Shown piece by piece: positions 25,263-33,375 of a DNA stretch of 64,000 nt. Each line of letters starts with the position of its first letter. Within the stretch, counting starts at the first letter, position 1. Below the pieces are notes generated by a model. It did not search any database. It was not told the DNA's origin and was given only the letters and a program-made list of their open reading frames with translations. A program made the position numbers and the translations under genes. Source of the DNA: Thiothrix winogradskyi (GTDB lineage: Bacteria; Pseudomonadota; Gammaproteobacteria; Thiotrichales; Thiotrichaceae); the NCBI RefSeq assembly GCF_021650935.1, contig NZ_CP091244.1, positions 1,736,001 through 1,800,000 of the forward strand. Direction: 5' to 3'.

Positions 25263-26273
25263 TCAATCGTTTTGCTTGCTTTCCAGTTGCTTCACCATGC
25301 GGTCAAAGTCGGACTCGTAGGCGTGGTCTTGCCCAATGCGGTATTTTTCGTATTGTTCCAGCGCTAGTTTATCCGCCACTGCTTTACGCACCCGCCCGGC
25401 ATCGTGCAGCAGTTCGTAGCCGTTGAATTGCAGGAAGGCATCCAGCTTATCCACCCAGTCTTTCATTTTCATGGGGATTTCGCGTTCGGCTTGCACTTCA
25501 GCGAAGTCGAGGTACATGGTGACGATGCGATTGAGGTTACGTAATTCCTTTTCGTCCAGATAGTTTTTTGCAATGGTTACGTCAGTCCGCAGGATTTTTC
25601 CGTCCGGTGAGTTCTTCCACGTTTTCAAGCCCATACCGGGTTTGTCACTATCGGCACGGCTGCGGATGATTTCAGCGGCAGTCATGCCAGTGATAGCGAA
25701 ATGCAATTTGTTTTGCACCGTTTTGAAAAAGGTTTGGGTAATCTCGGCTTTGGAATCGTAGTCAATGCTGCACTGGCTATAGATGTCGGTGATTTTCTGG
25801 TAGAAACGGCGTTCGCTGGCACGGATTTCGCGGATGCGCTCCAGCAATTCAGCGAAGTAGTCCTTACCGAATTGCTTACCGTTTTTCAGACGTTCGTCAT
25901 CCAGCACAAAACCTTTAATGATGTATTCTTTGAGGACTTGGGTTGACCAGATGCGGAATTGGGTGGCTTCGGCGGAATTGACGCGGTAGCCGACGGCGAT
26001 AATGGCATCCAGATTATAGAAATCGAGTGTACGAGTAACCTGCCGCTGACCTTCTTGTTGAACTGCTCGAATTTTTCGAGTAGTTGAATTTTCGTCAAGC
26101 TCACCGCTGGCGAAGATTTCTTTCAGATGATAAGTAATAGTGTTCGATTCTACTCCAAACAGCTCCGCCATGCGCTTTTGGGTGAGCCAGAAGATTTCAT
26201 CCTCGAAATGCACTTCAACGCGGACTTGGTGCTTAGGGGTGGTGTAGAAAATGACGTTGCCTTGTTGCTTCAT
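25263..26273 (-). CDS. RhuM-family protein
   Basis: A 336-aa protein of the virulence-RhuM family (first named in a Salmonella pathogenicity island), found often in accessory regions and near restriction or toxin genes. The N-terminal half shows the diagnostic order: a wHTH-like block (WLTQKRMAELFGVESNTIT), then TRTLDFYNLDAIIAVGYRVNS and TQFRIWSTQVLKEYI. The C-terminal half is helical with RNLNRIVTMYLDFAE. ATG 26273 has GAGGAAG 9 bases upstream. The biochemical role is unknown. Gene neighbours are a small frame and the Clp/M41 fusion. Confidence 0.88.
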   Translation of the reverse strand: MKQQGNVIFYTTPKHQVRVEVHFEDEIFWLTQKRMAELFGVESNTITYHLKEIFASGELDENSTTRKIRAVQQEGQRQVTRTLDFYNLDAIIAVGYRVNSAEATQFRIWSTQVLKEYIIKGFVLDDERLKNGKQFGKDYFAELLERIREIRASERRFYQKITDIYSQCSIDYDSKAEITQTFFKTVQNKLHFAITGMTAAEIIRSRADSDKPGMGLKTWKNSPDGKILRTDVTIAKNYLDEKELRNLNRIVTMYLDFAEVQAEREIPMKMKDWVDKLDAFLQFNGYELLHDAGRVRKAVADKLALEQYEKYRIGQDHAYESDFDRMVKQLESKQND

Positions 26274-26395
26274 GTATTTTGACTTCCTCAATTGTGTTAA
26301 GCAGGCGGAAATCGTAACTGCGAAAACGCCCGATCTGCCTGTATTGCCCTACATTCAATCTCCGAGATTGGCTTTACGCGGCAGTGCGTCTATCG

Positions 26396-26632
26396 CTAAG
26401 GCTTGCGTGTAACGCTGGAACACACGGGGGTTGCCGCCAATGGCAACGCATTCATAACCTCAATCATCTCCTGCGTCACGTTATCTGATAAATGCGGCAT
26501 AGGTAGGTGTGACTGCGCCATCAACAAAAATAAATCTTCGGTACTCTCAATCCCTAATGCTTCCATTGCTTGCAGATCGTCGATCTTGCTCAATGAGAAA
26601 TTCAGCAGCGTGTGGATATTCTGATTACTCAC
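26396..26632 (-). CDS. Small hypothetical protein downstream of the Clp/M41 fusion
   Basis: A 78-aa frame that starts at GTG 26632, 58 bp after the Clp/M41 gene on the same strand, with GAGG about 11 bases upstream. It has a coding-like helical pattern (TLLNFSLSKIDDLQAMEALG). The start is uncertain since no ATG is available in the first third. It could be a partner or substrate of the protease, or not translated. No function assigned. Confidence 0.4.
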   Translation of the reverse strand: MSNQNIHTLLNFSLSKIDDLQAMEALGIESTEDLFLLMAQSHLPMPHLSDNVTQEMIEVMNALPLAATPVCSSVTRKP

Positions 26633-26690
26633 AGTTTTCGCAGCCTCATGTGTGTTAAATGGCGCAGGGTAATACGACGGCGGCGGTTTG

Positions 26691-28586
26691 TTAATGCCGC
26701 CCGCGCCACACCAACGGTTCCCGCAAACGCGCCGCATAATCCGCAATGTGCAAATGACCTTCCGGCTTAATCTCAGCAGCAACATCATACTGTTGCGCAA
26801 TCGCCGCCACTTGATCTGTTTCCAGCTTACCCGCTTCGGTCAGTGCTTTGGAAAGGGCGTGTAAGCAATGCACGTATTGCCCCAGTAACTCCTTGGTTTC
26901 GCTGACCAGACGCATCATCATTTTTTCCACATCCATATCCGTCACCACGGTATTCATGCGGTGCGGGTAATCTTCAATGGTGTAGGTGGCTTGAAATTCA
27001 TCGTCGAAACCGTAACGGCGCACATAATCCATCGCCAATTCGGTGGCGCGTTCGCGGTCATTTTCACGCCCGGTTGACGCTTCCAAATGCCCAAACAGCA
27101 ATTCTTCCGCAATACCGCCTGCCAGATACACCTTAATCATATCCAGCAAGGTGCGGCGGGTGCGGTGCAATTGATGCGGGAAGGTGAAACCGCTCGCGTA
27201 ACTGCTGGCAACTTTGCTTTGCAATTGCAACGGCACCAAGCCGAACAGCACCATGTAAGCCACCGCATGACCGGATTCATGCACACTGATATTTGCCACG
27301 GATGCTTGCGTATTGTCCTGCCGGATTTTGTCGATGCGCCCCACATACGGGTGTTCCGTCGTCACCTCGCCCAAACGCGCCACAATCGCTTGGCGTTCTT
27401 CGGAGTAGCTCAGGTGAATGGTGTCAATATCGTCGCTGAGGGCTTGCAGTAATAAGCGCGACAAATTGACTTCCAGAATATCGGTCACGCTGGAAAATAA
27501 CGGGCGCACCCCCTGCACCGGAAACACGCCATTGCGGTAAATCAACTGATTCATGCTCACATCCGTCACCAAACGGATGCCAGTGCGCTCGAACGTGTCG
27601 GTTTGTACCCGATGGATTTCCCGCGCAATCAGCGTGTGAAAATCCTGTTTGCGCAAACTGGGGTAAACGAGGTGGATATTGCCAAACCGTGCCACTTGTT
27701 CCGGGCGGAATTTGCGTAGTAGCGCGTCTTTAATATTCATCAGCGTCACTTTGGTGGTGAAGGCGTGAAAAATATCGGCATCCACATCCGCTTCCGCCGC
27801 TTGATGCGACATTTGAAAGGCATCATCCAAATTACCCGAAATCAGAATCAGCGTTTGAGTGTGGTTGATGGGTTCGTAAATTACTTTTTTGCGCTTGGCG
27901 GTAAGAATCATGCTGACCATTTCCTCTTCGGTAATGTCGAGCATATCCACCACTTCCATGTCCAGATTCAGCGCTTTTTTCAGATTCACCGCATCCCACG
28001 TGCTGATGTAGCCGTGACTGTCGTCTTCGTCCTCTTTTTCGCCTTTGCTGCGGCGACGTTGAGCATTGCGTTCGCGCTGATAGTATTCGTTCAGAAAACT
28101 GTCGAGATCATCTTTTTGCTTTTTGGATAAATGCCCGTCGGATAACAGCTCCCAAAAATCCATGAATTTGGTTTGCGGCAACGGTTCGCCTTTGGAATCA
28201 ATGGTGTTAAAGCGCTGGATTTCATCGAATAACACAATGCACGGTTTGCCGTTATGAAAGCCGTAATCGTCTAACACGCTGGAAACCGACGAACTCCACG
28301 AGGTTTGTCCAATATTGGAGAGTTCCACTTCGGCAAAGCGATCCTGAAAGTTCAGGTGTTTGACCAGTTGACGCACCAAATCGGTTTTGCCAACCCCTGT
28401 CATGCCCCATAAATTCACAATCACGGGACGCTTGAGCAATTCCGGCATTAAATACCAGACTTGGATGCAATCCATCAGTTCGTCGATGATCGGGTCGATC
28501 CCCACGAAATGCTGTTTCAGGGCGTGTTTGGTGGATTCTAACTCGGCTTTGCGAGCGTGAATCAAGGCTTTATCAAGTTGTAACAT
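26691..28586 (-). CDS. Clp-type AAA+ ATPase fused to an FtsH-type (M41) metalloprotease domain
   Basis: A 631-aa two-domain protein. Residues about 25-380 are an AAA+ domain of the Clp/HSP100 second-ring type: Walker A GMTGVGKT (61-68), Walker B IVLFDE (117-122), an arginine-finger region FRPEQVARF (293-301), and a ClpB/ClpX-style sensor 2, GVRPL (359-363). A highly charged insert lies at 165-192. Residues about 425-631 match the M41 peptidase of FtsH: zinc motif HESGH (436-440), helix AGGIAEELLFG (489-499), and GRENDRERATELA (507-519) carrying the third ligand Asp510. No transmembrane helix is present, unlike FtsH. The pairing of a Clp-type ring with an FtsH-type protease is unusual. Expected activity is ATP-driven proteolysis in the cytoplasm; target unknown. 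Confidence 0.85.
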   Translation of the reverse strand: MLQLDKALIHARKAELESTKHALKQHFVGIDPIIDELMDCIQVWYLMPELLKRPVIVNLWGMTGVGKTDLVRQLVKHLNFQDRFAEVELSNIGQTSWSSSVSSVLDDYGFHNGKPCIVLFDEIQRFNTIDSKGEPLPQTKFMDFWELLSDGHLSKKQKDDLDSFLNEYYQRERNAQRRRSKGEKEDEDDSHGYISTWDAVNLKKALNLDMEVVDMLDITEEEMVSMILTAKRKKVIYEPINHTQTLILISGNLDDAFQMSHQAAEADVDADIFHAFTTKVTLMNIKDALLRKFRPEQVARFGNIHLVYPSLRKQDFHTLIAREIHRVQTDTFERTGIRLVTDVSMNQLIYRNGVFPVQGVRPLFSSVTDILEVNLSRLLLQALSDDIDTIHLSYSEERQAIVARLGEVTTEHPYVGRIDKIRQDNTQASVANISVHESGHAVAYMVLFGLVPLQLQSKVASSYASGFTFPHQLHRTRRTLLDMIKVYLAGGIAEELLFGHLEASTGRENDRERATELAMDYVRRYGFDDEFQATYTIEDYPHRMNTVVTDMDVEKMMMRLVSETKELLGQYVHCLHALSKALTEAGKLETDQVAAIAQQYDVAAEIKPEGHLHIADYAARLREPLVWRGRH

Positions 28587-28618
28587 GGTGTGATCTTACT
28601 ACGTGGTCACAACCTATG

Positions 28619-29314
28619 CTACTGCTCCGTGGTGCGTTTGACTGGCTTAATGATGAGGTGTTTCGCCACTGTTTGCGCATGAGATTCCAGCAAACAATCG
28701 GCAAATGTGACTTGCAAGACTGATGTCTGCACTATCTGCCTGCGTTCACCGGAAATTTGCGCTAGATGCATCGCCAAGATGAGTGAAACACTGTTGGAGG
28801 CTCGTACTGTCTGGTGAATCAAAACAGGTGGATAGCCTTTATGGTGGCGATTTAAAACGTGAATGCCCCCGTGTACATAAGAACTTAACGGTTTCCATGA
28901 ATGCTCTTTAAATTGCAATAGCAAGTTCATTATGTTGGTGGGTGCTTTGCCTTCCAATTCTTGTAGCATCTGAGTCATCATCGATAACCTATCGGCTTGT
29001 TTGGCTTTTTCATGGGTGAATTCCCCCATGAGTCGCTGTGTTACCTTGTCACTGGCAGCGTATTGCAGCCATACCGCACGTACCAGCGCTTCGTACTGAA
29101 GACGCAATAAGCTAATGGCTGATGTGAAATTATCATTTGCAATCAGTATTTTGACGCTTTCGGCGTGCTCAAAGCCTACCGCGCACATAATGCGGCTGGA
29201 TGCTATGCGGTCAGATACGCCCTCAAAACTGTTAGGCACAAAACGTGTCAACGCAGTATCCAGTAATGCGGAGCGCTGTAATAACTGGTGGAGTTCGTCA
29301 CTCGTTGGGGTCAT
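28619..29314 (-). CDS. Hypothetical helical protein (DUF5677/DUF6988-like)
   Basis: A 231-aa, almost wholly helical soluble protein. The pattern SLLRLQYEALVRAVWLQYAA followed 60 residues later by SYVHGGIHVLNRH resembles families DUF5677 and DUF6988, small HEPN-like helical proteins found beside defence or toxin genes. The conserved R...H pair could be catalytic, but no clear RX4-6H HEPN motif is present. It lies 32 bp upstream of the Clp/M41 gene on the same strand and is probably co-transcribed, so the two may work together. Confidence 0.55.
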   Translation of the reverse strand: MTPTSDELHQLLQRSALLDTALTRFVPNSFEGVSDRIASSRIMCAVGFEHAESVKILIANDNFTSAISLLRLQYEALVRAVWLQYAASDKVTQRLMGEFTHEKAKQADRLSMMTQMLQELEGKAPTNIMNLLLQFKEHSWKPLSSYVHGGIHVLNRHHKGYPPVLIHQTVRASNSVSLILAMHLAQISGERRQIVQTSVLQVTFADCLLESHAQTVAKHLIIKPVKRTTEQ

Positions 29315-29348
29315 AACACTCGCTTGTTATCAGTGGATGAAAGAAATC

Positions 29349-29409
29349 TTGATTTAAAAACAAAAATGATTATAACGCTAAAACCTCTCAGACTTTCCAG
29401 TAAACTGGA
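29349..29409 (+). promoter_or_regulatory. Promoter and dyad upstream of the EamA transporter gene
   Basis: TTGATT (29349-29354), a 16-bp spacer, and TATAAC (29371-29376) form a good sigma70-type promoter. Downstream, TCCAGT-AA-ACTGGA (29396-29409) is a perfect 14-bp dyad placed at about +14, where an operator or leader hairpin could act. No regulator gene is adjacent. Confidence 0.5.
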
Positions 29410-29439
29410 TAGACTGTCGATTACAGAAAGGTTTTATGC

Positions 29440-30336
29440 ATGTCACCGCGCTGGCAACACAATATTGCATTGCTTACGTTATTTTATTCCGCCACCTTGT
29501 GGGGCTTGTTTTGGTATCCATTCCGCTTATTGGATGATTTAGGAATAGGGGGATTACTCGCCACCGGTATTGCGTATGCCTTGCCCACTTTGTTGCTCGG
29601 CTGGTATTACGCCAAAGGTTTATGGCAGGTACGCGCTCAATGGCTTTGGTTGCTGATTTTAGGGATAACGGCTGGCTGGAGCAATCTCGGTTATGTGCTG
29701 GGCGCATTAGACGGTGAAATTATGCGGATATTGCTGCTGTTTTACCTGTCACCACTATGGACGGTGGTATTTGCCCGCGTATTCCTGCACGAACGTTTGA
29801 ACCGTGTGGGGTGGTCAGTCATTGGGCTGTCGTTGTGTGGGGCAGTGATTATGTTGTGGCAATCTGATGGGCGTTTGCCTCTGCCCAGTAATCAGGCGGA
29901 ATGGTTGGGTTTATCCGCTGGTATCACCTTCGCGCTGAGCATTGTCGCAGGGCGCTATCTGGGCGTAGATGTCAGTGAGGGGGCGAAAACCTTGACGGTA
30001 TGGTTAGGGGTTGGGGTGCTGACGGGATTGGGGCTGTTATTCATGCCGCATAGCGGTGGCTGGCAAGTATTTTCAACATCAGCGATTGTTTTGTTACTGG
30101 GTTTGGCGGTGTTGGTGGGGAGTGTCACCTACGCAGTGCAATACGGCATTGCGCGAGTGCCAGCCAGCCAATCCAACGTCATTTTCCTGTTTGAACTGGT
30201 GGTTGCGGCTATCGCTGCTTATTGGTTAACCCAAGAGCGCATGGATTGGAACGAATGGGTCGGCGCAATCCTAATTCTCGCCTCCAGCCTGTTTTCGGGG
30301 CAGATGCAAGCTACCACGCCGCTTAAGGAAACTTAA
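29440..30336 (+). CDS. EamA/DMT-family transporter
   Basis: A 298-aa inner-membrane protein with about ten hydrophobic helices arranged as two EamA repeats (about 10-140 and 155-290). Typical blocks are TLWGLFWYPFRLL in the first helix and ALDGEIMRILLLFYLSPLW. Members of the drug/metabolite transporter superfamily export amino acids or metabolites; the substrate here cannot be told. ATG 29440 is preceded by GAAAGG at 8 bases. The end overlaps the convergent vWA-like gene by 14 bp. Confidence 0.88.
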   Translation: MSPRWQHNIALLTLFYSATLWGLFWYPFRLLDDLGIGGLLATGIAYALPTLLLGWYYAKGLWQVRAQWLWLLILGITAGWSNLGYVLGALDGEIMRILLLFYLSPLWTVVFARVFLHERLNRVGWSVIGLSLCGAVIMLWQSDGRLPLPSNQAEWLGLSAGITFALSIVAGRYLGVDVSEGAKTLTVWLGVGVLTGLGLLFMPHSGGWQVFSTSAIVLLLGLAVLVGSVTYAVQYGIARVPASQSNVIFLFELVVAAIAAYWLTQERMDWNEWVGAILILASSLFSGQMQATTPLKET

Positions 30337-30712
30337 CCACCGTCCACCCCGCCGGATTAATCGTGCCATCGGATAACAAGATTTTCTCCACCGCCGACGT
30401 TTGCGCGTAACGCTGCAAATTGTCTTCGCTCATCCGTCCAAAGGCGGTGCGGAAAATGGCCTCTCTGGATTTCAGGGAGGCAAGTTCCCCCAGTAATGCT
30501 TTATCCGTCCCCACCACAATCTTTTTGTAACGGGTACTCGCTTCCCGCGCTGCAATCCAGCGTTCCATTGCCGCGAATTGCGGTTTCAAGGCATACGAGG
30601 TATCGACCACAATCAGCACATCCGGCTGGTGTTGGCTCAGGTAAACGTGCGTGCCTGCCCAAGCGGCGACGTGCAGCACTAGAAACAAACCAAAGATTTT
30701 CAAGCCTTTCAC
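30323..30712 (-). CDS. Small vWA-like membrane protein
   Basis: A 129-aa protein with one N-terminal hydrophobic segment (about 5-20) and a Rossmann-like beta start, DVLIVVDTSYALKPQF (31-46), that resembles a von Willebrand A strand and metal site. The metal motif DxSxS is degenerate (DTSYA). The protein is shorter than a full vWA domain. It is the last gene of the three-gene vWA operon, 17 bp after the larger vWA lipoprotein, so a related role in the envelope is likely. Confidence 0.6.
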   Translation of the reverse strand: MKGLKIFGLFLVLHVAAWAGTHVYLSQHQPDVLIVVDTSYALKPQFAAMERWIAAREASTRYKKIVVGTDKALLGELASLKSREAIFRTAFGRMSEDNLQRYAQTSAVEKILLSDGTINPAGWTVVKFP

Positions 30713-30729
30713 ACGCTGCCTCCCCTAGC

Positions 30730-32403
30730 TTACATTTCCGAATTCAGCAAATTACCGATGCGAAATGAGGCGGAACCCGCACTCGATTCGGTATACGCGC
30801 CTTCTGCCAGACTCGCCATTTCCTTGAGTTCGGGCGAGCTTAGTTCGTAAGCAATGGTATGAATCGGGATGCCGACCAATTCCAGCAAAGTCTTGGTTTG
30901 CTCGAAATCCACGCCCATATTGGTTTCACCATCGGATAATACGAAAATCACGGTTTTGTAATCCGGGTGGGTCTTTTTGAATTCGCTCAGCAAATTCGCC
31001 GCCACCAAAGTGGCACTGTAAGTCGCGGTCTTGCCGCCCACCGAAAGCTGTTCCACCGCGCCGTTAAATAAGGATTTTTGCTGTACGTTGAACGGGTTAA
31101 TCGGTAAATCCACGTTCACGGTATCGTTGTACGACACCAAGCCAATCGCATTATTGGCACTGATCAGGTCGGAGGATTCGATCAGGGCTTTTTTCAGATT
31201 TTTAATGCGTTCGCCTTCCATTGAGCCGGAAATATCGGTAACAAACACTGCCGCAACGGGTTTGCCGCCGGACTTTTTCTGTTTCCAAAGTTTTTGCGCT
31301 TGGGCGATTGTGTTGCCATCGGGAATTTTGTAGGCATCGCGGAAATCGGGGCTGGTTTCAAAGCCGTACTTGGTTAGCACTGCTTTTTGGGTAGCAATGT
31401 AGTTAGCAAACAGCTTCAAGGTTTCCAACTCCGCCGGGTCAGCTTCGCTGGTGGCATACAGCGGGTTGTCGTGGCGCACCCCGAACGGCACGAATTGGTA
31501 ATCATCCATGCCGGTGGCACTTAACCAAGTTTGTTCGCTGCCAACAAAGCCATCCAATACGCCGCTGCCCATGGCGGCATCACGCATTTGCAGGGTGTTT
31601 TGCGCCACAAACGGCACACCAAGTTGGAAGGCTTCAAACGCGCTGGCAACATCCGGCGACAACATTTGGCTGTGATCGCCTTTGGCAAACGCATCCAGCA
31701 CCGTGATTAAAAAGTTTAACCCCGTGGCGGATTGGTAAGGGTTGGTGTAGCCCATCGCAAATTCGCCGCTGCTGACGTTGGTGAGTAATTTAGCAACGTC
31801 AAGCTTACCATCGGTGGTAATCAGGTCGAGTTTGGTTTTACGTGCAATCACCCCGCCAACGCTGGAAGCGGTTACGTCGGCAATCGTGGTGAGTTTATTG
31901 CTGCTGCTATTCACCAAACTGCCCCACAAGGCATTCGCGGGGGAATACGCTTCGGCAATGTACTGCCCGGTCATAATGAATTGCGCCCCTAACCCGGAGT
32001 CGAGCTTGCGGATGGTAATCGCGGCTTTTTTGCCATTGCTCAGGGTTTGGCGTTGTTGGTTGAAATTTTCCGCTAACTCCAGATAAACGCCATCCAAACC
32101 TTTGCCTGCTTTGTCGGCAGAGGTGAAAATTTCTGCGACTTCGGTGTCATTACTGTCGGTTACGTCCAGCAACAGCGGGTATTCGGCTAAATCCGGCAAC
32201 ATTGCCAGCAAATTGGTGCGGGTTAACTGAATATTGGCGCGATACTGGTTTTCGCGCTGGGTAGGTTGAATCTCGGTTTGTACCAGTTCGGCGACTTTGG
32301 CTTCGGCCTTTTCTTTGGTGTCGAGGGTTTCGCCGCAACCGCTTAACGTGGTGGCGACTAACCAAGCGAGGGCTGTGACAGTAAGTGTGTTGCGCATATT
32401 CAT
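30730..32403 (-). CDS. Lipoprotein with substrate-binding-like and vWA domains
   Basis: A 557-aa exported lipoprotein. The signal peptide ends in lipobox TLSGC (Cys23). Residues about 60-350 resemble a type 2 periplasmic binding fold (PstS-like), and residues about 380-557 form a vWA domain with an intact MIDAS motif DISGS (390-394), then the Thr loop (GGKTATYS) and LSDGETN. AGGA lies 8 bases upstream, and the start overlaps the upstream gene's stop as ATGA. The combination suggests a metal-dependent adhesion or assembly protein on the periplasmic face. Ligand unknown. Confidence 0.8.
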   Translation of the reverse strand: MNMRNTLTVTALAWLVATTLSGCGETLDTKEKAEAKVAELVQTEIQPTQRENQYRANIQLTRTNLLAMLPDLAEYPLLLDVTDSNDTEVAEIFTSADKAGKGLDGVYLELAENFNQQRQTLSNGKKAAITIRKLDSGLGAQFIMTGQYIAEAYSPANALWGSLVNSSSNKLTTIADVTASSVGGVIARKTKLDLITTDGKLDVAKLLTNVSSGEFAMGYTNPYQSATGLNFLITVLDAFAKGDHSQMLSPDVASAFEAFQLGVPFVAQNTLQMRDAAMGSGVLDGFVGSEQTWLSATGMDDYQFVPFGVRHDNPLYATSEADPAELETLKLFANYIATQKAVLTKYGFETSPDFRDAYKIPDGNTIAQAQKLWKQKKSGGKPVAAVFVTDISGSMEGERIKNLKKALIESSDLISANNAIGLVSYNDTVNVDLPINPFNVQQKSLFNGAVEQLSVGGKTATYSATLVAANLLSEFKKTHPDYKTVIFVLSDGETNMGVDFEQTKTLLELVGIPIHTIAYELSSPELKEMASLAEGAYTESSAGSASFRIGNLLNSEM

Positions 32404-33095
32404 GACTGAGTTCCTGTGTGGCTGGCGGTTTGCGCCAAACTGACTAAACGCGCCAAGGTGTCGAGCCGCGCAAACTCGCTGACTGAGCGAATATTGGCGA
32501 CTTCCACGGCGGTTTCGTTTAAGGCAGTGAAGAATTTATCGTTTTCGGCGAGTAACGCGGTGATGCGTTGTTGTTGTTCCTGATGCAAATCCGATTGTGC
32601 AGCTTGGCGGTTTAATCCGGCAAGGCTGTGCCCAACCGCCACCATGTCGGTGAGATTTTGCACCACGTGTTCCTGCACGCTACGCGCTGCATTCAGGTAG
32701 GTAATTGGGGCGAAGGTTTTGCCGATAAAACGGGTTTCCACCACCGAACGGTAATCATCGAGGATGTCGGTGAGGATATTGGCTTGTTTCACACCGGCAC
32801 TGATGTTTAATTCGGTTAAGGATTCGCGGGCATTGTCCAAGCGTTGCATTAAGGTGGCGTGTTCGCGCAGATTGCGTTCGTGTAGCCACAAAGCTTCGTC
32901 CTGCATTTTGTAACCGAACAGGCGGTACAATAGCGGCACGGTTAGTGCGATCAAAACCGCCGCTACGGTATAAATACCCAGCAGCCACCAGGGTGCTTGA
33001 AACCACCAAGCAAACAAGCCGACTAACGCCGCCGAGAGTGCCAGCGCGAGCAGGGTGTATGCTTTGATGGTGTTATAAGGATTTGGGGCAGAAAT
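32400..33095 (-). CDS. Two-helix membrane protein with coiled coil (vWA operon), possible ATT start
   Basis: First gene of the vWA operon; unrecognised family. Two N-terminal membrane helices (about 13-60 in the 231-aa form) are followed by a long helical, probably coiled-coil region facing the cytoplasm or periplasm. No ATG, GTG or TTG lies in frame near the ribosome site. GAGGAG (33108-33103) is followed after 7 bases by ATT (33095-33093), giving SAPNPYNTIKAYTLLALAL after the first residue. An in-frame TTG at 33017 would start inside the first helix and lacks a ribosome site. ATT is a rare but known start. A mutated ATG is the alternative. Confidence 0.6.
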   Translation of the reverse strand: MSAPNPYNTIKAYTLLALALSAALVGLFAWWFQAPWWLLGIYTVAAVLIALTVPLLYRLFGYKMQDEALWLHERNLREHATLMQRLDNARESLTELNISAGVKQANILTDILDDYRSVVETRFIGKTFAPITYLNAARSVQEHVVQNLTDMVAVGHSLAGLNRQAAQSDLHQEQQQRITALLAENDKFFTALNETAVEVANIRSVSEFARLDTLARLVSLAQTASHTGTQS

Positions 33096-33331
33096 AAGCG
33101 TTCTCCTCGCACAGTCTTACCTAACGGCTATTGTAGAAGCATATTGCCTCACTGTGTCAACGATACGATAAACTGTTAGATAAGGGGTTAAGCTTGAGAT
33201 CATTCAGCTATCATTAAGTTTGATTTATTTGCATAAAAATAAATCATGACCAATTTGGCACTATAAGCGCTAAAATCCAAGACACTGAATCTCCTTATCT
33301 AGTGACTTGGTTGAGAAGCTTTCAGTTTTTC

Positions 33332-33368
33332 ACGCCTCCGATTCCCCCTGTTTCGGAGGCGTTTTTTA
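33332..33368 (+). terminator. Strong + strand terminator without an obvious gene
   Basis: A 10-bp perfect stem ACGCCTCCGA / TCGGAGGCGT (33332-33341, 33353-33362) followed by a T run on the + side. The minus-strand side has no U run, so it is not the thiC terminator. No + strand protein gene ends here, so it may end a small RNA from the 33.1-33.3 kb region. Confidence 0.75.
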
Positions 33369-33375
33369 TTTCAGC

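Noticed and set aside
26633..26800. Longer N-terminus of the 78-aa frame reaching into the Clp/M41 gene
   Set aside because: The extra part is an alternate-frame read of the protease C-terminus and shows no independent coding pattern.
11564..29314. A single large defence island
   Set aside because: Mrr, the HTH gene, the broken toxin locus, RhuM and the Clp/M41 gene are spread over 18 kb and interrupted by clpB and purL, so they look like separate accessory insertions.
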